From: Woeseia sp034521225
GTDB taxonomy: Bacteria; Pseudomonadota; Gammaproteobacteria; Steroidobacterales; Woeseiaceae
DNA length: 64,000 bases
NCBI GenBank assembly: GCA_034521225.1
Contig: JAXHMR010000029.1
Location: 124,001 to 188,000 of the forward strand
Direction: 5' to 3'
The position numbers were made by a program, and so were the translations under genes. Below the pieces are notes generated by a model. The model ran no database searches. It was not told the DNA's origin and was given only the letters and a program-made list of their open reading frames with translations. Positions 39,655-49,573 of the stretch are shown here, one piece after another; the stretch's first letter is position 1; each line of letters opens with the position of its first letter.

Positions 39655-42600
39655 TCAAAAGAAATACCGCATTCCAAACTGGAATTGCCGCGGTGCGCCG
39701 GCATTGCGTTGCGTGAACGGCTGTCCGGCCACCTGGATCTGGTTCGACTGCGTGGCCGAGTTGGCAAACCCCGACAGGTTCTCCCGGTTGAATACATTGA
39801 ACACATCCGCCGACAGTTCGATGCGGCCATCCCCGATCCGTGGATGATAGCGCAGGCTCAGGTCGACGGTCGCGGACCACGGCAACCGGTCCGAGTTGCG
39901 CGACACACCGGGTGCGCGATCCGGAATTGCCGAGATAGGCATCGGCGAACGAGGCGCCGTCACCGTTCAAGTCGGTCGTGCCAAAGATGCCGGCATCCGG
40001 AATCAGGTTGACCGGCTGGCCGGACTCGAACTGGCCGGCGAGCGCCACCGTCAGCGAATCGAACGGGTACAGGTACAGCACCGTCGAGATGACATGGCGC
40101 CGGTCGTTGACCGACGGGCCCCACTCGTCCTCGAAACGGTTCGAGTTCGCGCGCTCGAAAATCGATGTCGTCGGTGTTGTTGGTCAGCTCCGACAGCGTA
40201 TAAGTAAAAAGATAGCCCCAGGTATCATCGCCGGTCGCTTTCTCCAGTGTCAGGTTCAGTGCCTTGTAACGTGATTCGCCAGCCGTTTCCGAGACGACGA
40301 TTTGCCGCGCGCCGCCGGCGACCGGTGACACCGGCCGCGTCGCATCGGCCGCCGCCTGGGTGCGTGATCAGGCCGAGCGATTCGGCCAGCGCGCGGCGCT
40401 CGGCGTCCGTCGGCAGCGCGCGCAGTGTCGCAATGTATCCGGCGTCAGGTTAGCCGTGTCGGGGAAAAACGGCGCCGGTGCATTGAGGTCGCGAATGCGC
40501 AGCTGGTTGCGGCCGCGGTAGTAGAGCAGGTCCGCCGAACCGAGTAGCTCGTCGGTCAACTGCCATTGCACGCCGGCCGACAGCTGCACGGTGTAGGGGC
40601 TGTCGAGTCCGTCGGGGTTCAGGATGCGGCGCTCGTTCGACACGGCTGTCTCGCGCAGATCCGGCACTTCATCCGGCGTCGGGCAATTGAGGAAACCATC
40701 CGGGCACGCCGGATTGACGACCAGGTTGCCGTCGAACGTGACCGACGCCGCATCGATATCCGCCGGCAGCACACCTTGCGCGGCCAGCGCCTCGAGCTGC
40801 CCGCGAAACGCCGCCGACGTTGTGTTCTGCTGCAGTGCATCCGACAGCACTGTGTACGGAAGGCGCTCGTAATAGACACCGGCACCGCCGCGGAATGCAA
40901 GTTGCTCGCTGGCGCGGTAGTTGATCGACAGCCGCGGTGCGATATTGTCGCGGTCCGCTCTGCCTGCACCGGCCTCCGTCAGGCTGTCGTAATCCCAGCG
41001 CAGGCCGGCCGTCACGGTCAGCGCCTGCGACAGGCTGACCTGGTCCTCGACATAGAGCGCAAGCTGCGTCTGGTTGTCGCCGAAGCGGGCCGGCCTTAAT
41101 TCGACTGCGTAGTCGAGCACCTCGGCCGTGCCGGGAATGTCGCTGACATTAAGGTCAACACCGCGCCCGAGGTTTCGGACCTGGTTGACCTCCGCCTCCG
41201 TCAGCCGCACACGATAGTTGCCGGCCGGGTTGCCGCCGCCCGCGAGGCTGAAATCCGAGTACATCGTGTCGACGCCGAATTTCAGCGCGTGCGAGCCGGC
41301 CAGCCAGGTAAAACGCTGCTGCAGCTGCACTGAGTCTTCCCGCTCGTCAAAGTCGAAGCCCGGATGCCCGAGCACGGCGGCGGTGAGCCCGTCCGGCGAC
41401 AGGACCGTTACCTGCGGTGATGCGCTGCCGGACGGGCGCGCGTAGTCCCAGCTGAAGCCGCTCCAGGCGAGACTGGTCTCCGATGTGAAGGTGCCGCTGT
41501 CGTACACGGCGGACAGCACCGCGAGCGACGACACGCGATCCTGCACCGAACCCGCTGACGGAAAGGTGACGCCGCCGTCGAGACCGCCGCCCTGACGCTC
41601 GATGGCGATGTCGCCATGGTTGGCGCGCAGTGTCAGCCGCCAGTCATCCGTCAGGCGGTGATCGAGGCGCACCGACGCGAGCAGCGAGCGGTTCTCGCCG
41701 GGCACGACGCCGTCTGACACCGAGCTGCCGGTGACGACAGGCGATTGTCCTTGTCGTCGGCCGTGTACTCGATGTTTGCGAAAAAGAAGGTCCGGTCGCG
41801 CTCGATCGGGCCGCCGAGCGATACGCCGAACTGGTCACGCCGGAAGCCGTCTCGCACCTGATTCCCGGACAGGTCGCGCTGGGCGAACGGCGACGAGGCA
41901 TCAACCGCGGCGCCGGGCCGCACAAGATAAAAAGCCTCGCCAAACCAGTCATTGCTGCCGGAGCGCGATGTAACGTTGACGACACCGTTCCCGGTGCGGC
42001 CGTACTCCACGGAATAGGAGGAGGCCAGCACCGTTACGTCCGACGCAAAACCGGTCGAGACCGGGAACTTCGGCCCGCCAAGAAAATTCTCATTGTTGTC
42101 GAGCCCGTCCAGCAGGTATTGGGTGAACAGCCCGTTGGCGCCATTGATGGATACTGGTGGTGCCTCGGGAAAAAAGCCGGTCGACGGCACGACATTGGGC
42201 AGGCGAATGAGTGCCCTCGACAAATCGCGCGCCTCGATCGGCAAGGCGTCCAGTTCTCGCCGACTTAGGCCCGCGCTGACTTCGGCATCCAGGGCGTTGA
42301 TTGCGGACGCATGCCTTCGTCCGGTGACGGTAATGTTCTCGATTAGTCGAACAGCAACCGCGCGCGATTCATTACTGCGCAGGCGTATGTCCGTCGCCAG
42401 TTCGACGCCGTCGACGACGACCGCATAACCCGAACCGGATGGCACACCGGTGAAGCGTGCGCGGCCGGCCGTATTGGTCCGGTTCTGCGCCTCAAAGCCG
42501 GTGGATGCATTGCGCAGTGTGACAATTTGTCCGCTGGCCGGATCGCCGTCCCCGGTAGCGACGGCAACATCGACGATTGCGGCAGTGGCCTGCTGTGCCG

Positions 42601-42676
42601 AAAGGAGGAACAGTAAAGCAGCGAGTAGCCAGATGGGGATATTGCGATTTTCAGTACCAGCGAATAATAGGGTCAC
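39655..42676 (-). CDS. Oar-like TonB-dependent receptor with carboxypeptidase-regulatory-like domain, frameshifted
   Basis: Outer-membrane receptor of about 1000 aa. Signal peptide (WLLAALLFLLSAQQATA), then a CarboxypepD_reg-like beta sandwich (about residues 33-115), a plug (ENITVTGRRHASAINALDAE; NGANGLFTQYLLDGLDNNEN; SVEYGRTGNGVVNVTSRSGS) and a barrel. The barrel contains GLRWDYDSLTEAGAGRADRD and ELSADVFNVFNRENLSGFAN and ends QFQFGMRYFF, a canonical outer-membrane terminal strand. Breaks near 41730, 40400, 40150 and 39910 move between frames. In this class the plug-proximal sandwich is typical of oligopeptide or glycopeptide receptors, but the ligand is unknown. Isolated between repeat clusters. 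Confidence 0.88.
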
Positions 42677-42751
42677 ATCAAAGTCCGGTGTTCTACGTCA
42701 CAAACCTGTGAGCAGCATCTCCCTGCCACAGCATAGCATCAGGCGGCATCG

Positions 42752-43015
42752 TCATCGCGAGGAGCGCAGCGACGTGACGAACTCGCACACCCCGTCATCG
42801 CGAGGAGCGAAGCGACGTGGCGACCTCGCACGGCGAATGACTCTGCCAGATTCACAAGATTGCCACGCCCTTCGGGCTCGCAATGACGCGCCGTCGTCCG
42901 TCGTCCCGTCGTCCCTGTTCGTTCCCCGTTGTCCCGTCGCGCCGTCGCGCCGCCGTCCCGTCGTCGCGTCACCCCGTCATCGCGAGGAGCGCAGCGACGT
43001 GGCGATCTCGCACCG
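42752..43015. repeat. REP-like repeat cluster 7 with low-complexity CGTC-rich insert
   Basis: Two left arms and one right arm (TTGCCACGCCCTTCGGGCTC) are followed, at about 42888-42980, by a low-complexity run built from CCGTCGTCCC/CGTCGCGC units, then another left arm GTCATCGCGAGGAGCGCAGC. Together they fill the 456-base gap between the divergent Oar-like receptor and the secreted protein gene; no gene seen in it. Confidence 0.85.
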
Positions 43016-43132
43016 ACAGACACCATGACCGCCCGCGCGCCGGATTTATTTCAATTCACCGTTCCGCATAAGTCGGAACGATCAGCCGGGACATGACTCT
43101 GAAGGTGACTGATAAGAACACAAGGATTACCG

Positions 43133-43789
43133 ATGGCAATAATCAGCGGACTGGCGGCGGCACTAACCGTCGCGGCCGGCACGATGAACGTGCCGATAGA
43201 CTCGCTGCAGGGCTGGTCGGAAATGGCGTTTCGAAATATTCCGCAGAACGAGGTCACCGCTACTGCGGATGGATTACATATTCGCGTACGCGGGTCTGCG
43301 AGTCCCCTCGTATACCGCTTCGATGAGCCCGTTGCCATCCGGCGTATTACCGTTACGGCACGCTGGAACGGTGAGGTGACACTTCCTGGCGATGCTGTTC
43401 AGGGCAGCGAGCAGGCTGATGATTACGTATTGAAGGTGGGCCTCGTCGAGGAGGGCGACAAGAGGCTCAATTGGTTTCAGCGCCGCATGGCGGCGGACTG
43501 GATTCTGCGGTTGCACGATCTCGCGCCGCCCGGCACCGGCATCGCTGGCATCAACTTTTACTCGACAACGCAGCAGCGCGAGCAGTTGGGCACGAGCCGC
43601 ACCCACCCGCTCAGCGACCTGATGAACGAAGAGCGTGTGACATGGCTCCGTGAACCCGGCACTTTCCGTATTACAAAAACATTCGAGGCGCCGATGCGCA
43701 CGCTCGGCCTGTGGCTCGCCGCCGACGGTGACAACACCGGTTCCAGTTTCGACCTCCAGATAGAAAGTATCGAGATCGCCGCCAGTTGA
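43133..43789 (+). CDS. Secreted protein of unknown function (DUF3047-like)
   Basis: Intact 218-aa protein with a short signal-peptide-like start (MAIISGLAAALTVAAGTMNV). The body is predicted to be mostly beta: GWSEMAFRNIPQNEVTATAD, SPLVYRFDEPVAIRRITVTA and SFDLQIESIEIAAS. The order of segments resembles DUF3047-type periplasmic proteins (a jelly-roll-like domain with W, F and D positions), but the match is by eye and uncertain. It stands alone between repeat clusters 7 and 8. No catalytic motif was recognised. Confidence 0.6.
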   Translation: MAIISGLAAALTVAAGTMNVPIDSLQGWSEMAFRNIPQNEVTATADGLHIRVRGSASPLVYRFDEPVAIRRITVTARWNGEVTLPGDAVQGSEQADDYVLKVGLVEEGDKRLNWFQRRMAADWILRLHDLAPPGTGIAGINFYSTTQQREQLGTSRTHPLSDLMNEERVTWLREPGTFRITKTFEAPMRTLGLWLAADGDNTGSSFDLQIESIEIAAS

Positions 43790-43861
43790 CTGGATAAGGC
43801 GCGCCGTTTCAGTCCACCTGCTGTCACTGGTCGTCGAGAAATCGTGACGGGCGCAGCACCG

Positions 43862-43960
43862 CCGTCATCGCGAGGAGCGCAGCGACGTGGCGACCTCGCA
43901 CAGATCACGCCACAACCCGCCGCACGAGATTGCCGCGCCCTTCGGGCTCGCAACGACGGT
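43862..43960. repeat. REP-like palindromic repeat cluster 8 (single copy)
   Basis: One complete palindrome: left arm CGTCATCGCGAGGAGCGCAG with GTGGCGACCTCG, loop CACAGATCACGCCACAACCC, right arm GAGATTGCCGCGCCCTTCGG ending GGCTCGCAACGACGG. It is a clean single copy, good for drawing the unit, and lies between convergent genes. Confidence 0.9.
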
Positions 43961-44009
43961 GTCTTCGCCGCGAACCGAGTGTGCAGGGCGGCATCTCGAA
44001 AACCGCCTT

Positions 44010-44921
44010 CTATGACTCGTTGTCGAGAAACCGCTTAACAATCGGCGCGTAGGCATCGATACGGCGGTCGCGCAGGAACGGCCAGCCGTGGCGCGTTGTC
44101 GCCATCTCGTCGAGGTCGATGTCGACGATCAGGATCGCTTCCTCATCGACCGGTGCGCGTGCCAGTATGCGGCCGTCGGGCGCGACGATGAAACTCTGGC
44201 CCCAGAACTCGATGCCGCCGTCGCCGGCAGGATCGGGCTCAAAGCCATAACGGTTCACGGCGACGACGAAGCAACCGTTCGCGATCGCGTGCGAGCGCTG
44301 TATCGTTTCCCAGGCCTCGTGCTGTTCCTTGCCGACCTCTGCTTTTTCTTCCGGATGCCAGCCGATCGCCGTCGGGTAGAACAGGATCTCGGAGCCCTGC
44401 AACGCGGTCAGCCGGGCGGCTTCCGGGTACCACTGGTCCCAGCAGATCAGCACGCCCAGTTCGGCGGATGGTGTCGAAAAGTTTTTAAACCCGAGATCGC
44501 CCGGCGTAAAGTAGTACTTCTCATAATAGCGCGGGTCGTCCGGTATGTGCATCTTGCGGTACTTGCCGATGTAGCCACGGTCACGGTCGATGACGGCCGT
44601 CGTGTTGTGATACAGACCGGTCGTGCGCTTTTCGAACAGGCTGGCAATGATGGTGACATCGTGCTCGCGCGCAATGCGTTCAAATGCTTCAGTGACCGGG
44701 CCCGGAATTTCGTGGGCCAGCCCGAAAAATTTCGCATCTTCGCTCTGGCAGAAATAGCGGGAACGGAACAGCTCGGGCAGGCAGATGACATTCGCCCCGT
44801 CGCGTGCCGCCTGTTCGGTCAGCTCCAGCGCGTGCCGTGTATTGACCTCGGGGTCCTCGCCGCAGGCCATCTGCACGATCCCCACTTTCAGTTTCCCTGA
44901 TTTGACGCTTCTTGCATTCAT
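44010..44921 (-). CDS. aguB: N-carbamoylputrescine amidohydrolase
   Basis: Carbon-nitrogen hydrolase (nitrilase superfamily) that converts N-carbamoylputrescine to putrescine, CO2 and ammonia. Intact, 303 aa. The catalytic triad is E50 (CLPELF), K123 (YRKMHIPDD) and C160 (LICWDQWYPE); the ARHGWPFLRDRR-type C-terminal segment near residue 285 is typical of AguB. Its ATG overlaps the speA stop in an ATGA junction, so both are translated from one message. With aguA 3.3 kb upstream it completes the agmatine route to putrescine. Confidence 0.94.
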   Translation of the reverse strand: MNARSVKSGKLKVGIVQMACGEDPEVNTRHALELTEQAARDGANVICLPELFRSRYFCQSEDAKFFGLAHEIPGPVTEAFERIAREHDVTIIASLFEKRTTGLYHNTTAVIDRDRGYIGKYRKMHIPDDPRYYEKYYFTPGDLGFKNFSTPSAELGVLICWDQWYPEAARLTALQGSEILFYPTAIGWHPEEKAEVGKEQHEAWETIQRSHAIANGCFVVAVNRYGFEPDPAGDGGIEFWGQSFIVAPDGRILARAPVDEEAILIVDIDLDEMATTRHGWPFLRDRRIDAYAPIVKRFLDNES

Positions 44922-46919
44922 TGCTCGTTAACCGTCTGTTTACCGCGTGTGTCGTAGTAGGTTTCCTGCTGGAAGCAGGCCACGTACTGCTCCAGTATCT
45001 GCATGCCATGCTTCGGCCGGATATCACCCGATCTGATCTTGGCCTTTACCAGTTCGTTCATGCGCCGTTGCAAGTCGTTCGGGAAATACTGCACCTGCGC
45101 CAGCATATCCTGCACCTCTGATGCCCGGGGTCGTTTTCTCGACCCAGAAATGGTTGTCTTCCTCGCGGTCAGCGTAAACGTGTACTTCACTAACGCGTCC
45201 GAACAGGTTGTGGGCATCGCCCATGATGTCCTGGTAGGCGCCCATCAGGAAAAAGCCGAGGTAGTACGGGACTCCCGGTTGCAGCGAGTGCAATTCCAGA
45301 AACGTCTTGTCCTCGTTTGACGAGACATACTCGGAGATCTTGCCGTCGGAATCACAGGTAAGGTCCACGAGCAGGGCACGGCGCCGCGGCCTCTCGTTGA
45401 GGCGTTCGAGCGGCATGATCGGGAACGCCTGGCCGATGGCCCAGTGATCAAGCACCGACTGGAATACCGAAAAGTCGCACAGGTACTGGTCGACGAGTCG
45501 CTCCTCGAGCTCGGTACCCTCCTGCGGCCACGGGTCCGGGTCAGCCGCGCGCAGTTTCTGCAGCAACACTGCACAGCTGCTCCAGTAAAGGCGTTCAACC
45601 AGCGCATCGTGTTCCAGGGAAAGGTAGCCCAGCCGGAACATCGTTGCCGCGTCGCGATGGATGGCATCGACCGTGTGAAAAGCCTCGAGCAGCTCACTGG
45701 TGTCGAGATCGTCGTCGTCCATCGCTTCGAGTTGCGACAGTATGCGCGCCAGCCGCAGCACGGTATCGTGTGCATCATCCGGCGGCACGAAGTCCGGCGC
45801 GATGCGGTCTTTCTGGTACGAACCGAGCGTTTCAACGACCAGCACCGAGTGATGCGCGGTAATCGCGCGGCCGCTTTCGGAGACCAGCACCGGGTGCGGC
45901 ACGTCACGCGCGTCGCAGACTTCGGCGACCGATGACACCACGGCTTTCGCGTACTCGGACAGGCTGTAACGAATCGCACCTTCCTCGTTGTCGGCGGAAT
46001 AGTCCACGCCCAGGCCGCCGCCGACATCGAGATAGCGAATCGGCAGGCCGCGCTGGATCAGCTCGGCGTAAATCTGTGATATCTCGCGTGCGGCCTGCCG
46101 GAGGATCTGGATATCGGTAATCTGGCTGCCGAGATGAAAGTGCAACAGGACGAACGCGTCGGTCCGGCCGGTCTTCTTCAATTCATCGACGACGTCAATC
46201 AGCTCCGGCAGAGAGATGCCGAACTTGGATCGGTAGCCGCCGGAGTCCGCCCATTTGCCGGACCCGGACGTGCGCAACCGTATGCGCACACCGAATTGCG
46301 TCGTGCTGTCCGTTTCCGCCGCGAGTGCCATCAACTGCTTGAATTCAGCGTATTTTTCCATCACCGGAATGACGTTCTTGCCAAGCCGTTGCGCCGACAG
46401 GATCAGCGACAGCATCGTCCGGTCCTTGACGCCGTTGCAAATCAGCAGCGTGCGGTCTTCCTTCAGGTACGGCAGGGTCGCGATAAGTTCGGTCTTCGAA
46501 CCGCATTCAAGCCCGAGGCCGAACGGCTGGCCGGCATCGAGTACTTCCTCGACGACTTCCTGCAGCTGGTTGACCTTGATCGGGTAGACGCCGCGGTAAT
46601 GATTGCGGTAGCCGGTGTCAGCGATCGCTTCGCTGAACGCGCGGTTGATGCGCTGTACGCGCGAGCGCAGCACGTCCTGGAACCGCACGAGGAGCGGCAA
46701 AGCAAGCCCCTGCTTGCGTGCCTCATTGACGACATCCATGATCGTGATGCGCAGTTCCGGGTCATCATCGAGCGGCTGCACGACGACCTGGCCTTGTTCA
46801 TTGACCGTGAAGAAGCCGTCGCTCCACGTATCCATGCGGTACAGCTCGGCGGCGTCCTCCGGGCCCCACGCGGCATCACCGGACGCCGGCAGTTGTTCCG
46901 CTTGCGTTGCGCTTGCCAC
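44918..46919 (-). CDS. speA: Biosynthetic arginine decarboxylase, frameshifted near 3' end
   Basis: PLP-dependent fold-III decarboxylase that makes agmatine from arginine. K115 in GVYPIKVNQLQ is the PLP lysine; HFHLGSQITDIQI, LDVGGGLGVDYS and SESGRAITAHHS are active-site segments, and the C-terminal VDLTCDSDGKISEYV carries the conserved Cys-Asp. About 640 residues, matching SpeA. Near 45125 the frame shifts and the true tail continues MLAQVQYFPNDLQRRMNELV and ILEQYVACFQQETYYDTR to TGA 44918. It follows the DHS-like gene by 6 bases and overlaps aguB by four, forming one operon. Confidence 0.94.
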
Positions 46920-46925
46920 TGGCGG

Positions 46926-47899
46926 CTATTGCTCCATGACGCAGGCAAAGATCAATGGTGCGACAATTGTGGCGTCGGACTCGATGATGAACTTCGGCGT
47001 GTCGGCCGACGAGCTTGCCCCAGGTGATTTTCTCGTTCGGCACAGCGCCGGAATAGGAGCCGTAGCTAGTCGTCGAATCGCTGATCTGGCAGAAGTAGCC
47101 CCAGCGCGGTATGTCAGTCATGCGCAGGTCCTGCTCGAGCATCGGCACGACGCAGATGGGAAAGTCACCGGCGATGCCGCCGCCTATCTGGAAAAAGCCG
47201 ATGGACGACTTCTGGCATACGTCCTTGTACCAGTCGGCCAGCATCATCATGTACTCGATGCCGCTGCGTACCGTGTGCACGTTGCTGATCTCGCCGGTAA
47301 TGCAATGCGATGCATAGATGTTACCGAGCGTTGAATCCTCCCAGCCGGGGACGATGATCGGGAGGTCTTTCTTCGCGGCCGCGAGTAGCCAGCTGTCTTT
47401 TGGATCTATCTGGTAACGCTTTTCAAGATCGCCCTGACAGCAAAATCTGGTAGAGGAATTCATGCGGGAAGTACTGCTTGTCGTTCTTGTCGGCGTCGAG
47501 CCACGCATCAAGCACGACGTGCTCGATGCGCCGGATGGCTTCTTCCTCGGGTATGCAGGTGTCCGTTACACGATTCAGGTGCCGAGCGAGCAGCGCTTCC
47601 TCGTCCGCGGCAGTCAGGTGCCGGTACTCCGGCACGCGCACGTAGTGATCATGCGCGACCAGGTTGAAGACATCTTCCTCGAGATTGGCGCCGGTGCAGC
47701 AGATTGCATGCACCTTGTCGCGGCGGATCATTTCAGCGAGCGACAGGCCGAGCTCCGCGGTACTCATCGCACCGGCGAGCGTCAAGAACATCTTGCCGCT
47801 GCTGTCCAGGTGACTGACGTAGCCGTCGGCCGCATCGATCAGTGCAGCGGCGTTGAAGTGCCGGTAGTGGTGGTGAACGAAATCACGAATGGCGGTCAC
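46926..47899 (-). CDS. Deoxyhypusine synthase-like protein (homospermidine-synthase type), frameshifted
   Basis: Bacterial member of the deoxyhypusine synthase family, about 323 aa. The N-terminal half has SGKMFLTLAGAMSTAELGLS and ICCTGANLEEDVFNLVAHDH (NAD site); the second half has PIIVPGWEDSTLGNIYASHC and SIGFFQIGGGIAGDFPICVV, and VPNEKITWGKL probably contains the catalytic lysine. Breaks near 47435 and 47015; the tail IESDATIVAPLIFACVMEQ ends at TAG 46926. Bacteria lack the eIF5A substrate, so a polyamine role is likely; the place just upstream of speA and aguB supports using putrescine, for instance to make homospermidine. Confidence 0.87.
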
Positions 47900-47995
47900 G
47901 CTGGGTACCTCGATGGCTCACGGAAGGGGCGGGGCCGGGTCCGGCCACAGGAATCAAGCGTAAGGAATGTGGCAGCGCGTAGCAAGCACGGTGCT

Positions 47996-48167
47996 GGCCC
48001 GGATTATTCATGAACGCTTGGCTATGGTGGTAGGCGAAGGCGCACCCCGGGGAGGGCTGTTGCAGGGACGCCGTGAACATCCTGTCCCGGGCACGAGCCC
48101 TGAACAGCCCTCCCCGGGGGGTACACCTCCGGCCCCGGCCTTCGTGCCGTTCATGAATAATCCGGGC
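47996..48167. repeat. Large nested palindromic element, distinct from the REP-like family
   Basis: Outer arms GGCCCGGATTATTCATGAAC (47996-48015) and GTTCATGAATAATCCGGGCC (48148-48167) are perfect 20-base inverted repeats. Inside lie GGCGAAGGC / GGCCTTCG and, further in, ACCCCGGGGAGGGCTGTT / AACAGCCCTCCCCGGGGGG (about 48046-48063 and 48103-48121). The whole 172-base unit can fold into one long interrupted hairpin. It is in the 313-base gap between aguA and the DHS-like gene, both transcribed right to left. No coding potential; MITE- or REP-type mobile repeat, or a terminator/attenuator, are options. Confidence 0.85.
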
Positions 48168-48212
48168 CGAATAGGCACAGCCGAAGCCCGCTTGGCTTCT
48201 ACTGCGCAGAAG

Positions 48213-49230
48213 CTACTCGGTTACAGCGGGCACCTGCTGGGTCAGGCAGTGGAATGTGCCGAGACCCAGCACGAGGTCGGTGCAGTCGATTGCGACGACG
48301 CGGCGAGTCGGGAACAGGCCGGCCAGTGTCGCACGGGCGGGCTCGTCGTTAGGGTCATTGAACGCCGGCATCAGCACGACGTCGTTGGCAATGTAGAAGT
48401 TGGCATAGCTGGCGGGGAGGCGGTCGCCCTCGAACTCGATGGGGTGCGGCATCGGCAGTTCGACGACGTTCAGCGGCCGTCCGTCCGCGAGACGGATCGT
48501 ATCGAGGCGCTCACGGTTTTCGGCGAGGACTGCATGGTTTTCATCGGTTTGGTCCGGTTCAACGACGGTGACGACAGTGTCTTCGCCGACAAAGCGTGTC
48601 AGGTCGTCGATATGGCCGTCCGTATCGTCGCCGACGATTCCATCGCCCAGCCAGATGATTTGCTGTACCCCTATGTGATCCCGCAATGCCTGTTCGATGC
48701 CGCGCCGGTCCATTGCCGGATTGCGGTTCGGGTGTAACAGGCACTGCTCGGTTGTCAGCAGTGCACCGGCCCCGTTGACATCGATGGAGCCGCCTTCGAG
48801 GATCATGCCGACCGCGTGGCAGGGTACGTTGAGTGCCTGCGCCATCTGCGGCGGTATCGCATTGTCGAGGTCGAACGGCGGGTACTTGCCGCCCCACGAG
48901 TTGAACCCGAAATTGAGTGCAAGCAGCGGGTTCTCGTCACGTTCCGGTGCGCTAACGAAGATTGCACCGTGGTCGCGGCACCATGCGTCGTTGGTCGGAA
49001 ACCGGTGAAAGCGGATGTTGCCGGCGCGCGCGTGGCCTTCAAGGTGCCCGCGCACGTGCGTTTCGTGCGCCTCGTCCAGCACGTTGATGCGAACGACCTC
49101 ACTCTCGGACGGCGCTGCCACCGCCCGCACCATGACCGGCTCGACAGGCTCGAACTTGCCCGGCCAGCTATCGCGCTTGCTGGGGCCATGATAGCCACGT
49201 CGCCTGGTGCCGCTCCCACTCCGCGGGCAT
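48213..49230 (-). CDS. aguA: Agmatine deiminase, frameshifted near 5' end
   Basis: Peptidyl-arginine-deiminase-fold enzyme converting agmatine to N-carbamoylputrescine and ammonia. Conserved segments are TNDAWCRDHGAIFVS, FGFNSWGGKYPPFDLDN, GMILEGGSIDVNGAGALLTT, DDTDGHIDDLTRFV (catalytic Asp/His) and the C-terminal GTFHCLTQQVP with the nucleophilic Cys. ATG 49230 gives MPAEWERHQATWLSWPSKRD after correcting one extra C near 49183; a TTG at 49290 could extend it by 20 residues. Upstream of the DHS-speA-aguB operon, separated from it by the palindromic element. Confidence 0.93.
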
Positions 49231-49384
49231 CGAGTAACCGCGTGTCGCCGGAGACTCGCCTTCCCTGAACGTAACGCTGTTCTTGGTCAATCCTGTATGC
49301 CTGGCTGCGGCCAGCCGGTTGCTTCAACAATTTGCCGAGTGTATCGCAGCGTCGCCGCAATCGCCTGCGTTACGGCAACAAGCA

Positions 49385-49567
49385 CGTCATTGCGAGGCCG
49401 CCAAAGGCGCCTCTGTCATTGCGAGGCCGCCAAAGGCGCCGCCGTCATTCAAGCCGCCAAAAGCACCGCCGTCGAGGCCGCCAAAGGCGGCCGTGGCAAT
49501 CTCGGTGTCCTGGCAGAGTCACGATCGGTGCGAGATCGCCACGTCGCTGCGCTCCTCGCGATGACGG
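49385..49567. repeat. REP-like palindromic repeat cluster 9
   Basis: Three truncated left arms of the CATTGCGAGGCCGCCAAAGG variant in tandem (period about 36 bases), then a full palindrome ending GAGATCGCCACGTCGCTGCG and CTCGCGATGACGG. It lies between aguA (start side) and the end of the MFS gene, 7 bases from that stop. Confidence 0.88.
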
Positions 49568-49573
49568 GGCAGG

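Noticed and set aside
46134..47027. 297-residue plus-strand frame opposite speA and the DHS-like gene
   Set aside because: Shadow of conserved genes on the other strand, with no recognisable domain.
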